From: Pelagophyceae sp. CCMP2097
Taxonomy: Eukaryota; Sar; Pelagophyceae
NCBI GenBank assembly: GCA_026770575.1
Contig: MU657229.1
Location: 79,738 to 143,737, forward strand
DNA: 64,000 nucleotides
Direction: 5' to 3'
Shown here: positions 1 to 10,747 of the stretch, in pieces
How positions within the stretch are numbered: position 1 is the stretch's first letter
Layout of the letters: the number at the start of each line of letters is the position of its first letter
Position numbers and translations under genes: made by a program
Notes under the pieces: generated by a model
Database searches by the model: none
The model's input: only the letters and a program-made list of their open reading frames with translations
Told to the model about the DNA's origin: nothing

Positions 1-216
1 ATCTGACTAGGCCAGGAGAAGGTCCCTCGGGACTGGACATCCTGTGATTTTTATTACATTACATTAGGACTTCATACCGTGGCATTACATTAGGTTCCAA
101 CACTTTTGGGACCCGACTGAGCCTTCGCCAAATTTGGCGATCACAGAAGACACGTTTTTACTGGTTCAAGAGGTCCCTACTAGGTAGGACCCCTCGGCTG
201 GTCTTTGCGCGGCGGC

Positions 217-849
217 ATGTCTTCGCGGCACGCGCACGGCGACCTCACGGCGCTCATCCGCGACTTTGCCGACGGCGTGACGCGCCTGCCGCGGCGCGGG
301 GGCATCGTCGAAGTCTTTGCGAATCTTGACTACACGACGCTCAGAGACGATGAAGACGAACACCACGAGGAATCTGACGACGAAAGCATCGGGCTCGCCG
401 TGGTGCAGACGCTCCGCATCACCGCCGCGAGCGCCGACGAAAATCGGTTCCTCCTGCAGATTGTTCAGACGCTCGAGGCGGCGAACGGCGGCGATGGTCG
501 GCAGCTCGTGGACGCGGCCCCCGGCCAGCAGTACCTCGTCGCCAAGAAGGACCTCGGCGACGTGCTGCGCGTGCTGCAGCCCGAGCCGTGCGCCTTGCTC
601 TGTATGACGTACGGCTGCCGGCTGCGCCTGGTTCACGGCGCCGTCGACCTCAAGAGCAACATCGAGGCCGTGAAAGAAGCCTGCACGCCCATGACGTACC
701 TCATGCGCAGCAAATCGTACGTGGCCACGCCCCACATTATGATGCCATCCATGGACGCGTCCGTGGGCAACGACATCTACGCGAATTTTGCCGCGATCCG
801 GACCGCGGCGGGAAAGTACGCGGACATGATCAAGGTGCTGCCCTTGTGA
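217..849 (+). CDS. Hypothetical protein, about 210 aa
   Basis: Open frame from ATG at 217 to TGA at 847-849. An in-frame TTG lies 12 bases upstream, but ATG is the sensible eukaryotic start. The product is a soluble-looking alpha/beta protein with an acidic stretch (DEDEHHEESDDES) near residue 50 and a GC-rich third codon position typical of real genes here. There is no signal peptide or transmembrane segment. I do not recognise a family. No splice sites are needed to keep it open, and the antisense frame (166-894) is a shadow. It could be a single-exon gene or the last exon of a gene that begins left of the window. Confidence 0.55.
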   Translation: MSSRHAHGDLTALIRDFADGVTRLPRRGGIVEVFANLDYTTLRDDEDEHHEESDDESIGLAVVQTLRITAASADENRFLLQIVQTLEAANGGDGRQLVDAAPGQQYLVAKKDLGDVLRVLQPEPCALLCMTYGCRLRLVHGAVDLKSNIEAVKEACTPMTYLMRSKSYVATPHIMMPSMDASVGNDIYANFAAIRTAAGKYADMIKVLPL

Positions 850-925
850 CTCCATCCATCCCAACGCAGAATCTGTGCACACTCCTGTGCACATCTCCTC
901 CGGAACCCACCGATCTGTGCAAAAG

Positions 926-1620
926 TATGCTAAGGTTCAAGGTTCATGGCGCTCAGGCGCTCGGGCAGTGCCGGCTGGTCGCTCTCATCGTCGGCGGCGT
1001 GCATCGCTGTCGCGTCACCAGAGTCGGAAGTCGATGACGATCCACCGCTCTGCGACGTCATTGCGGCGCAGGGTGGGCGACCCCATCGTCGCCCCGAAGT
1101 GTGCGACGCCTGCTGCCTTCGCGACGCCCGTGTCCTGCTCCAGAGTCCCGACGCCCGTCACCCACAGAACGACTGGTGCACGAGGCAAGCGGGATTTATG
1201 ACCCTTTGTCCGGGGCCCTTTCGCGGTTTGCCCGCGTCAGCGCAGGAGCCCGGCGCAGTGCGAGCGGAGGACGAAGACGTCGAGTTGGAGATAGACCAGG
1301 TATACGAAGACGCCCACGGTGCGCACGTTGATGGTTGGCGGCGTGTCACCCATAACCTAGGGCGGCGAGGCGGTGACGGGGCCCCTCGCCTGGTGCCGGT
1401 CGCTTACTCGTCGTGCCTCTGTTTTCCTCCGCCTCTGCGTTTCCAAAGACGCGGCGACGGACGACGAGGGCGCGCGGGCACGTCCGCCGCACGCGGCTCC
1501 AGACCGCCGCAAGACCGGAAATCTTTCTCGGCTCCTTCCCATCCTGGAAGTTGCCGCCCTCGACGTCGTCGTCTGCGCCGTCGAGGACGACGAAACCTAC
1601 CGCGCGCGTCCGCCGCCACT
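926..1620 (-). other. Possible 3' exons of the golgin-like gene (membrane anchor) or a separate small gene
   Basis: Several minus-strand segments look coding. Positions 1356-1237 follow a CTAG acceptor and encode a hydrophobic segment (VGVFVYLVYLQLDVFVL) with an Arg-containing flank and a short tail, then TGA. This resembles the C-terminal membrane anchors of golgin-84/CASP proteins. Upstream, a strong GTAAG donor (about 1407) ends a Ser/Arg-rich segment whose phase matches this exon. Downstream, about 1200-1014 encodes another protein-like stretch ending in DFRLW and TGA. The coiled-coil gene above has a strong GTGAG donor at 1641, just before its apparent stop. I cannot find a single splice chain with every phase correct. 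Confidence 0.3.
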
Positions 1621-1621
1621 C

Positions 1622-4600
1622 TTAAAAGCATCGAGGCTCACCGTCTGCTTCGTCGGCGCCGGCCTTTGGATTGCGCACGCGGTGCTTGGTCGACTTTGGC
1701 GAGGCGTCCTTTTGCGCGAGCGCCTCGTGCAGTCGCGCCTTTGCCGCGTCGAGCGCCAACGTCTTCGCCTCGGCGACGGCGACGGCGGCGTCGCGGTCGC
1801 GCTCCGCAGCCGCGCGCGCGGTGCGCTCTGCGTTTAAGAGCTTGGCGTCTGGCGCGTTTGCGACTGCGACGGCCGAGTCCCTTTCGCGCTCTGCTGCTTG
1901 CCGGAGAGCCACCTCTCGCGCGAGTTTTTTTTCAACGTTCGAGTCGGCTTCGCGCGCAGAAGTCGCTTTTGATGCCAGCGCCAGAGCCTGCTTGGCCCGC
2001 TCCTCGGCGGCCGCCGCGAAGCGCTGCAGCTCGGAAGTGCACCGGCCTTGGATCTCGACTTGCTTTTTGAATTTGATTTCTTGGTCCGAAAGCTTGACCG
2101 TTAAAGTCTGCACCTCCTTCCTCCACCAAAGGGTCAAGGCGTCGACCTCGGCGCGGTGCGCCTCCACGGCGCCGGTCTCCCTCTTGCGGGAGTCGCTTTC
2201 CAACTGCCTCGCCTGCGCGTCCATCTCCGATCGCCGCGTCGCCGCGGAAAGAGCCTCACGCTTATCGAGGCGAGACCGCTGCTGCTCCAGCAGAGAAGCC
2301 TGCGTCGCCGCCTCGGACCGCGCGGCGGAAAGCGCCGTTTCCAGAGCCGCCGCCTGCGCCGTCGCCTGACGCTCGGCGGTCGTGATCTTGAGCACTTGAT
2401 TCTTCACTTCTAAATGCTCGGCGCGCAGGTCCGCCGCCATGCGCTTCTCCGCGGACAAGTCGACGTCCAAGTCGCCCGCGCGCCGCTCGGCGTCGCGTCT
2501 CAAAACCTCGGACTTGTCTGTGAGTTGCTTGAGAGCCGCTCCGGACCGTTGTGCGTGCCTCTTGGCAGACTCGGCCGCTTCAAAGGCGCAACGGTCCGAC
2601 TCTTCCGCGCGCAGCGTGGCCGCGGAGACTAAAGCTTGGACTTTAAAAAGGTTTGAAACGACGCGAGCGTGCTCCTCCGCGGAAACCGCCCCTTGGAATG
2701 AAGACTGCGCCCGCCTGAGAGCATCGGCGTCGCGGCGCGCGTCTTCACACTGCGACTTGGCCTCGTGCAGCTCCAGCTCGACTTCGTCGCGGAGGTTGGA
2801 AGCCGCTTTCGCAGCCGCAGCAAAGCCGCTTTCGGCCGTCCTGTGCTCCGCCACCAAACGCTCCTCCGCCTCGGCGAGGCGCCGCTTCAGCTCGGTTTCA
2901 AACGCGGCGGCGCGCTGCTGGGCGGCCTTGCGCAGCCTCGCGTTGGCCCCGTCGAGGTCTCCGGCGGTCTGCAGCGCCACTGCAAGTTTTTGCTCCAGCT
3001 TGACAACCGCCGCCGCGGCCGACGCCGAAGACGCCGAAGCGAACCGCAGCTGCGACTCGACGGTCTCGATTTGAGACCTTGAAGCCTCGACCTTATTTTC
3101 TAAATCTAAAACAGTCGTTTCAAATGCCCGCGAAGCCTCGGCCGCCGACGCGTCCGCGTCCGACGCGTCCTTTCGAGCAGACTCGAGCTGCGCTTCGAGC
3201 GCCGACCGCTCCGCCGCGGACTTCGCCTCGGCGCTCCGCGCCGCCTCGGCGCCATCGTCGCATCGACCGGCGGCCTCGCGAGCCGCCAACAACTCTTCCG
3301 CATGCGCCTCCCGCGTCGCCGCAAACTCTTCAGACAACACCGCGTGCAACGCCCGCGCCTCTTCGAGTTCGTCGCCACGCGCCGCATGCGCCCCCTGCGC
3401 CTCTGCGAGGGCGTAGGCTTGGTCCTCGCTTTTAGCCGAGAGGTCGGCGAGCCGCCGTGCAGAGGCCTCTGCTATTTCGTCCCTCTCCACCAACGCCGCC
3501 TCGACGTCGGCGGTGCGCTGCTGCGCCGCCGCGAGCTTTTGTTCGAGGGCCGCCTCGAGCGCCGCGTGGTCGCCCTTTGCGGCCTCGAGCTCGGCTCTGA
3601 TGACGGCCTCGCCGCCCGCGTCGGTGCCCGCCGCCGCGACCGCCGCTTCGAGCCGCTGCAAAAGGTCCGAGTTGAGGCCGTGTGCCTTTGCGAGGTCGCC
3701 GGCTTGGGCCTCGGTCTCGCCAGCGAGGCGGTCGTTTTCGGAAAAGAGGTCCTCGAGCGACCTCGCCTTTGCCGCGAGCTTCGACTCGAGAGATTCGGCC
3801 GTCTCCGTCGCTTCGAGGAGCGCGCTTTGTAAGCGGGCCAGCTCGCCGTCGTCTTGCGCGACCCTCGACGCCTCCGACGCCTTGGCCTCGAGGTCCTCAG
3901 CAAGGCCTTGGTTCTGCCTCGACAGCTCTTCGTTTTGCGCCCACAGCTGTTCCTTCTCCGCCGACAGCTGTTCATTTTGCGCCGAGGCGTCGTCGAGAGC
4001 GCGCGCCTTGGCCTCGTTTGCCGCCTCGAGCGAGGCCGCCGCCGCCTTGAAGCGCGCCACCTCGTCAGAGTCGACGGGCGCGGCGGCGCCGTCGAGCGCG
4101 GCTTCAGCGGTGAGTTTGTCGTTGCGCTTCGAGACGTCGTCGAGCATTTTCGCTTGGGTGTCGAGCTGCGCCTGGAGCGCCGTTGCGGCGTCGGTGGCCT
4201 TGGTCAGCTCCAGCTGCACTCTTTCGAGCTCCTCCCCTTCTTGCCCAAACACGACCTGCCCAGCGTCGCTCTGCGCGGCGATGTCGCGCAGGTCTAGGAC
4301 CGTCTGCTCGAGGGTTGCGATAGAAGCTTTGTCTGTGGCGAACCTTTCTTTGGCAGCTTCGACTTTGGTCTCGAGCTTTCTATACTTGCCAATCAACCCA
4401 TCCAGCTTGCCGCGCGCCGCGTCGCGGTCCGCCGCCGCGGAAGCGAACGATAGCACCAAAGCCTCGTTGTCCTCCACCAGCGCCGCCCGCGCCTCGGCGC
4501 CGCCGTCTTTTAACGCAGAGGCGCGCAGCGCTTCGACCTCCTGCAGCAGCGCCTGTTGCGCGCTACCTTGGCTCTGCGCCTCGTCCAGCTGGCGCCTGAG

Positions 4601-5276
4601 AGAGTCGGCGTTTTCGCCGCGCTGCTTGGCCATCGCCGTCGCTTCCTCGAGCGCCCGCCGCGCGCGGTCCGATGCCGCGCGGTCGCGCTTCGCAGCAGTC
4701 TCCGCCAGCCGCACGCGCTCCGCCGCCGCCGACTCCGCAAAGCGCACACGCTCCGCTGCTGCCGTTTCGACGTCGAGTAACTTGGCCTCGAAGCGCCGCT
4801 CCGACTCGGCCGCGTCGGGCCGCGCGTCGTCGTCGTCGTCGTTGCCGTCGCTGTCGTGGTCCTTCACCCAGACGTCGTCTTCGTCGCCGTGGCCGTTGCC
4901 CTAAAGCGTCGAAAGGGCGTCAACAAGGCGCAATCGGAAAGGAGAGGGGTGCACCTCGTCGTCGTGCCCGTTCTGAGCTCTTTGCACCGTCCACCCATCA
5001 TCGCCCTCGTCGTCAGAGTTCTTCGCCTTGTCCGCGTCGATGCCGACGCGCTTCAGCACCGGGCCCAGCGCGCCTGCGCCTGGAGTTGGGCACTGCAAAA
5101 GGTCATCAGGGACGGCCTTTCGCCGGGAAAAAGGCGCTCCAGTGGGTGGCCGCACCGCTGTCGATGCGGTTGTCGATGAGGTCGTCGATATCGTCGAGGG
5201 CTCTCAGGCCTTTGGCGCTGATGGCGGCGGCGCGGTCAAGCGCTTCCTTTTTTAGAGCATTTAGTTGAGTCCACAT
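1622..5276 (-). CDS. Long coiled-coil protein, golgin-like, about 1,160 aa
   Basis: A three-exon model keeps phase throughout: 5276-5156 (starts MWTQLNALKKEALDRAA), 5079-4988 and 4900-1622, with GT-AG introns of 76 and 87 nt. The first ATG is at 5276; the main exon lacks an N-terminal ATG of its own, so the upstream exons are needed. After an acidic Asp-rich stretch, nearly the whole protein is Ala/Glu/Lys/Arg heptad coiled coil (about residues 95-1150) with no enzymatic motif. A short amphipathic N-terminus followed by a long rod is typical of Golgi tethers (golgin-84, CASP, giantin), which end in a tail anchor. The visible stop at 1622 may be bypassed by the GTGAG donor at 1641, which would add a membrane anchor. 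The product name is a structural guess; that it is a coiled-coil protein is certain. Confidence 0.75.
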
Positions 5277-5932
5277 CTAATCCTCGTCCGTTGACCCTCG
5301 GCCCCTGGTCGGCGCGCGAGCGGGAGGACCGCGTCCCGTCCGCCTCGGCGGTCGATTTGCCGGAGGAACGCCCCGGGAGCAAGGGCCGGAGCTCCGGCCG
5401 GGGTTCGGAAACAGGGGGTATCGCCGAAAAGTAAGTCGAAATATCATTTTCCGACGAGTTCCTCTAGACCCTCCGGGAACGTGCCGGCGGGAGCCGCGCA
5501 ACGCCTTTCGGGCACCCACGTGAGAGGACCCGGGCTGTGGCGCGCGGCCTCGCCGGCCGGCGCCGGCTCAATAGGACAGTGAGGGTTCTATGAGCAAGGG
5601 AGGGTTCTATAGGCAATATTACAATAATGGGGTCACACGAGGTGATCAAGCCGAGGCGGCTCGGAAATCTCGGCGGGTCACTTCCGCGCCGCCCGCGCGT
5701 CGCCCGCCAACTTTGGCTGGCGGCGGAAGCGGGGCGCTGCGCCGGCTGCGCGTCGGCGGCGTCCGCTGCTCGTGAGCAGCGTCCGCTCACGCAATCACTC
5801 GCAGTGCACGCTCACGAGGCTCCAGTCCGCGCGCGGCATGGGCGCCTGGTCCTACGACGAAGCGCGGTGACCTCGAGCGCGCACGCCCGCGACCATTTCC
5901 GTCAAGGAACCCTGAGATGCTGCGCGAACGAG
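5277..5932. other. Intergenic, no gene seen
   Basis: About 650 bases between the start of the coiled-coil gene and the 3' end of the next minus-strand gene. Open frames here are short, lack good splice signals and read as arginine/proline-rich shadows. It should contain the golgin-like promoter. I see no RNA gene or repeat. Confidence 0.5.
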
Positions 5933-6826
5933 TCATCGACGCACGTTGAGCACGACCCAGCCCTCGGCCGTCTGCTCCTCGACCTTGGCGAGGCGCAGCC
6001 GCAGCTCGTCGTAGTCCTACCGATGCGTGTGGTGCCTCGCGTGGGGGCCCGGCGCGCGAAACTGACGGCCATGAGCACTCACGGCCATCTTTTGAGCAAA
6101 CTCCAAACGCGTCCGTTCGTGGAGGTCGAGCAGCCTGCAACGGTTCGATGCCCAACGCCGCATCGCCGTTGAAGCGCTAAAGGCCCGCGGCCTTCGCACC
6201 TTGCGTTTTCTGATTCGCTCACTTCGCGGTAGCGCTCTAGCTTCTGCCGCAAGTGGTCCAGCTCTGCAGAGTCGAGGACCTATAGCAGAGTGTCGCACCC
6301 ATACCGCGGCGACTTTCATCGGGAACGCTCTCTGGCAGCCGCCTGCCCTCTGCCTTCCTCCCGCGCCCCGAGCGGGCCTCGTGCTTTCCGGGACGCGCTC
6401 CGGGGCGCGGCGGGGCTCGCGTCGACGTCGCCGGCGAGCATCTTCAGCACGGGCGCGAGCGCGCGCGACTCGTCCTCCCTGCGCGCGTCGGCAATGGGTA
6501 CGCACGGAGAAAGAACAAAAGGCCGCCCGTTACGCTTCAGAGGCAGCATCCATGCTCACGCTGTCAAATCGTGCGCTTCAAGGAACGTGTCGCACGCCTC
6601 GTCAACCATGTCCAGCGCCGCCACGGCCGCCTGCGAGGGCGGCGCTTATGGAGCGGGAATGGCTTGTCACCCGCTGATGGTCTTGTGAGAACATGGGTTC
6701 TTTAGACGCGGCGGGTCTGTGGGGCACGTTCTTCAGCGATCCGATGCGGCGCTGGAGCATGTCCCAGGGCCGGACCTCGCGCCCCGCCTCCGCCGAAACG
6801 TCGACCGCGTCCGCCAGGTCGGCCAT
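5933..6826 (-). CDS. Small coiled-coil protein in six short exons
   Basis: Exons read from splice sites: 6826-6728 (starts MADLADAVDVSAEAG), 6630-6560, one starting near 6513 with an uncertain end, 6263-6200, 6134-6083 and 6016-5933 (ends LNVRR then TGA). Donors are mostly GTG(A/C) with GTGAGT and GTGAGC examples; acceptors are CAG or TAG. Phases agree for all junctions except the end of exon 3, which I could not fix. The C-terminal half is helical: ELDHLRQKLERYREVSESEN, then RLLDLHERTRLEFAQKMA, then YDELRLRLAKVEEQT. No enzyme signature or membrane segment. I do not recognise the family; a cytoskeletal or vesicle adaptor is possible. All single-frame ORFs in this interval are fragments of this gene. 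Confidence 0.6.
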
Positions 6827-7240
6827 AGAACACTCTGCGGGTGATTGCGGGTGGAAGAGTCTTTTTTTTTGGAGTCGGAAGCTTCAACTGGCCGCAGCTG
6901 CAGCAATTCGCCCTCGAGGGCGCCGTCGCACGCGGCGTAAACGGGGACGCGTGCCGCCGCAGCAGGGGTCCGCGATCGTCGTTCTCGGAACGAGCAAAAA
7001 ACGCCGCCGCCGAGCGCGGCGACGCACCCATCTCCCGCAGGACTCTCCTCGTCCCCCAAAAGGTTTGAGGCCGCGCGCTGCACACGTTCGAAACACGGCG
7101 GCACCGAATCTTTCCAAATTTTGTAAATCTTGTTCAGCGACGAGTAAAGTGGTCGCGCGCGAAACGACGCGACGCGACGCGACGGCCGGGTGTGGGCGCT
7201 GTGCGTGCGGCAGCAGTCGAGTCCCTTGCCGGTGCGAGTG
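6827..7240. other. Divergent intergenic region
   Basis: About 410 bases between a minus-strand gene starting at 6826 and the plus-strand CYTH gene starting at 7241, presumably holding both promoters. A minus-strand stretch near 6900-6960 looks weakly coding and ends at a CAG just before 6826, so an extra 5' exon for the coiled-coil gene is not excluded. Confidence 0.4.
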
Positions 7241-8343
7241 ATGCGGAGCGGCGTGTGCCGTTGGGCGCTGACTGCTGCGTGCGCCGGCTCGCGCGGCGTT
7301 AGTGTCCACGCGCTGGCGCGGCCGATGATGATGAGCGCGGCGGCCGCCGGCCAGGACCTCATCGAGGTCGAGAAGAAGTTCCAGGGTCAGTCGCGTCGCT
7401 GGCCCGCCGCGAATATCGGTGCATATAGCAATACCTCTAGGAATATCAGACGTCGGCGTCCTCGAAACAGCCGTCCTGCGGAGCGGCGGCGCGCCGCTGG
7501 GCTCGGTGTCGTTCACAGACACGTACTACGACACGCCGGACTGCTGTCTCACTACGCGCGATATCTGGCTTCGGCAAAGGGACGACAATTGGGAACTCAA
7601 GGTCCCAATCGACCTCGAGGCGCGGCGGTCGGGTGCGCGCGGCCGACACGCACGCCTTCGCGAGCATCCTGCGTAGGCGGCGAGCGGACGACGTTCCGCG
7701 AGGTCGAGGGCGAATGGCGCGTCGTTTCGGCGCTCGCGGCCCTCGACGCGAAGCGCTTTTCACCGGCGCAAACGATGCAAGACCTCCTCGCGCAATCCGT
7801 GAGCGGTGCCTCGAGCGGAGCGCCTCTATTGCCTCGACTGGAGTGCCTCGATTGGAGTGCCTCGATTAGAGTGGAGTGTCCTATTGGAGTGCTTCGATTG
7901 GAGCGTCTCGATTGGAGCGTCTCGATTGAAGCGTCTCGATTGGAGTGCAGCGCCTCTCTTCGAGAGCTCCCCCCGCGACGACGCGGCGCCCTCGCAGGGC
8001 TGCGCCTCCTTTGCGTCGTTCGAGACAACGCGCGCGAAATTCGCGCTTGGCCGCTGCACGATCGACGCCGACGTCGCCTCTTTCGGCCATTCCGTCCTCG
8101 AAATCGAGGTGCACTGAAACTCGAGGGCTGCCGACCGTCCACGCGGATGCCGCGCAGGTCATGGTGCGCGAGGCTTGCGACGTGGCGGCTGCCGAAGCGG
8201 ATATCGCCGCCGCCGCTCTGCAGATCGGCGCCGTCGAGCTCACCGTGACCGGAGGAAAGCTGGAAACGTACATCCGGCGCTTCTGCCCAGACGTCGAATA
8301 TTCTCTCATCGCCGCGGGCGTCCTCCCGCCCCGCGCCGACTAA
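7241..8343 (+). CDS. CYTH-domain protein, thiamine-triphosphatase-like
   Basis: Five exons keep phase: 7241-7385, 7450-7632, 7677-7798, 7998-8108, 8158-8343; 248 aa. The CYTH signature is clear: IEVEKKF early in the domain, then DTYYDTPDCCLTTRDIWLRQ, WELKVP, FREVEGEW and a C-terminal acidic ExE segment (LEIE). These Glu, Lys and Arg residues line the triphosphate tunnel of the CYTH fold. Family members hydrolyse thiamine triphosphate or inorganic triphosphate with a divalent metal; the length matches ThTPases. Residues before the domain (MRSGVCRWALTAACAGSRG) look like an organellar targeting peptide. Intron 3 holds a tandem repeat. The 3' end lies about 50 bp from that of the opposite-strand DUF6817 gene. 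Substrate choice between ThTP and tripolyphosphate is not decidable from sequence. Confidence 0.88.
7840..7945 (+). repeat. Intronic minisatellite in the CYTH gene
   Basis: Six or seven imperfect copies of a 15-16 bp unit related to CTCGATTGGAGTGC, lying wholly within intron 3 (7799-7997). The repeat opens spurious frames on both strands. Confidence 0.85.
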
Positions 8344-8394
8344 GGTTTCCCCTTGAAGGAATAGCATACGATCCGAGAGGGAGTATTACGATAT

Positions 8395-9679
8395 TCAGCC
8401 GAGGCGGTCGGTATTCAGCTTGCGCGCGACCATGCTCGCGTCGATGGCGCCGAGCGACTCCAGGCCGCCGTGCGTTCTAGGCCATTCTTTTTGCCGTGCC
8501 TGAAAAATCAGGCAGCGCGTCCAGGCGACCCAGGCGTGCAGCGGCATGCGCTTGTCCCAGGGCGTGGCCCACAGCTCCAAGAGCTGGAGGCCTTGCAGCG
8601 CGGCGCGCTCGGCTTCAGGGAAGCGGCCCATCTGGAGCAAGATCTGCGCCCGGACCACGTGCGGTTCGGCAACATACGGGTTCAGCACGGACACCTCCAG
8701 CAGCGCCGTTACGTCCTTGTCCGTCGCGACGCGCTCGTTGTAGACGACGCGCGCGTAGCGGTCGCGGGCATCCTTTTCTTCTTGTTTCGTCAAGATTTGA
8801 GTGCACCGTCCAAACACGGGCGGCAGCTGCGCCTCTGGCACCAGACCAGACTCGCGCAGCGCCGCCGCGAAGTTGGTCACCTTGGTCATGCGCAGCGTCG
8901 GCAGGAACGGGCCCGGCCACAAGGCGAGCGTGCGGTCCGCCTACAGTCCCGGCGGTCATTCATCCGTTAAACGGCACGCACAAGTCCGTCGTCGACGGCC
9001 GCGGGTCTCCGCAGTCTCGCCTCTGGGATGCCGCTCATTTCGCAGATGCCGGACACTTTGCCGATGGCGCTGGCGACAGGGTTTCCACCATCACGGGAGA
9101 GGCGCCGCTCCGCGCTTCCAGCTCCGACTGCCAGCCGAAGCTCTGGTCCATGACGTCTGCGATGGTCTGGGTGATGCACGCGGCCGCCTCTTCGCCGGAG
9201 AGGTGGACCGTCTCTCCCGTGTGGATGTGGGCCAGCTCGTAGCCCTCCTTGCGAATCGTGCCTTCGCCCAGCACCGTGTTCTCCAAAACCTGCCGGTTGA
9301 TGACGCAGAACTTGTAGACGAGGTTTTCCGCTTCCTCGCCGATCATCTCCTGGAGAGCGCCACGCTCCGTCTTGATGTCGTATAACTTCATGGCGACAAA
9401 ACTGTTGGAATACGCAGAGTGGAAGAGCCCGAGCCGCTGCGTCGCCACGGGCTGGTCCCAGAGCACGAGCATGGCCCAGACGTCGCGCAGGTGGTCTAAG
9501 AAGCTTCCGTGTTTATGCCAGATCATAGGGGCTTCCGAGGCGTGCAGCTTGGCAAGCATAACCGGCGCGTGCGCGTCCAACTGCGCATAATCGTGCCGCA
9601 GCAGCGCGGCGAACTTCGGCGCCAGCGCCGTCGACGAGAACCGCGCGCGCGAGGCGCCGACGCGCGCGCGCGCGAGCAT
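8395..9679 (-). CDS. DUF6817-type protein with TPR-like C-terminus
   Basis: Two exons: 9679-9095 and 8940-8395, both in phase; about 376 aa. The N-terminus (MLARARVGASRARFSSTALA) looks like a mitochondrial or plastid transit peptide. The first domain contains HKHGSFLDHLRDVWAMLVLW and GLFHSAYSNSFV, histidine- and aspartate-rich motifs I recognise as the DUF6817 family (HD-like, function unknown). The second exon is helical with a TPR-like unit (PHVVRAQILLQMGRFPEAER). The ATG at 9679 begins the transit-like sequence. The biochemical role is not established. Confidence 0.7.
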
Positions 9680-9917
9680 GGCGAAAAAAAGATTACTCGA
9701 GGCAGACGAGGATTACTTCCGGGTCTGTTTCAGCGATAATAATAGCTTTCTCTCTCACTGAGCTCTGCACTACTTCTTTGGCCTCGGTGGGTTATAGTCC
9801 TCTTTGGGTCTCTTCCGACACGGGCTTCTTTGGCCTCGGTGGGTGTGGCCTTCGCTGTGTCCGGTCGGGGCGGCGTTGGAGGTCTGGGCTCTTTCAGCTG
9901 GCGACGGCGCCTCGGCG

Positions 9918-10643
9918 CTAGGGCGCGAGGGCGAAGTGGCGGTACGTGCAGGACGCGGAGTTGTGGCAGCCCGTCTCGCTGAGGAAGAAGTTGCTCTCGC
10001 CGGCGCCCGAGAACGCCGCCGACTTGATGAGCACGCGGCGGTGGAGCCGGTCGCACTTAGAAGGTTTCGCTTTGCACATGCCCATGGCGTAGAACAGGCA
10101 GTCTGCTTGGCCCGTGCGCGCGCCACTCGCCAGGATCCTTGCTTTTTCTCTGGTTAAGGGGGCGACGTTGGCACGAGCGGGTTCAGGCGCGGCACGTCGG
10201 GGCCGAGCGCCGGGTCCGCCGTGAAGCCGTCGGGCGGACACGAGCGACGTGCCCACCGTGATGCCCACCTTGATGCCCACAATTGTTCTTTGAGCGATTG
10301 TGGTGGCGCCGAGCTGGTTTCAGGTTCGCGCGCGCGCCGCCGTCCGCGCCGCGTAGGCGGAGCCGACGAAGCGGACGAACGCAAGCATCGCGCCCGCCGG
10401 CCGGGGAGTCACGATGATTACTTCCATTGTTCCTCGAAACTCGCCAAAACAAAAGCGGAAACTTTTCAAATTCTTTTCAAACACCGTGACTTTAGTGTTC
10501 CGCCGCAGCGCGGCGAACTCCTTGGCCACGGCGCGCTTGCAGCGCAGGCGCCTCGTAGAAGTCCTACGGCACGCCTTGGCCGTTTGCGTGGCATGCCTCC
10601 GTGCGCCGCGCCGCGTCTGGAATAATGCCGAGGTTTCCAGCAA
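9918..10643 (-). CDS. CCCH-like zinc-finger protein (exon structure uncertain)
   Basis: The terminal exon (stop at 9918) is convincing: CLFYAMGMCKAKPSKCDRLH gives C-x7-C-x6-C-x3-H spacing, close to CCCH fingers, followed by a second cluster (CHNSASCTYRH). Such fingers usually bind RNA. Upstream coding-looking segments sit in other frames: an AVAKEFAALRRNTKVTVFEK stretch near 10500 and a Pro-rich segment near 10200, so at least two introns exist. I could not fix the start codon or all junctions, so the 5' limit is a guess. Confidence 0.45.
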
Positions 10644-10747
10644 AGGCGCTTCGAATCCGAGGACGACGTCCGCACTCTACATGCCCGGTCCAAACACGCA
10701 ATCCCGACACGCGACCGCCCAGGCCGGCTCCCGCCGGGGCTCAGATG

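Noticed and set aside
946..2070. 374-aa plus-strand frame
   Set aside because: Arg/Pro-rich shadow of minus-strand exons with better third-position GC; no motif or splice support.
3513..4904. 463-aa Ser/Ala/Arg frame on the plus strand
   Set aside because: Exact antisense of the coiled-coil gene; its composition simply mirrors Ala/Glu/Leu codons.
7826..8309. Minus-strand frames rich in SRHSNR/ETLQSR-like repeats
   Set aside because: They are translations of the intronic minisatellite of the CYTH gene.
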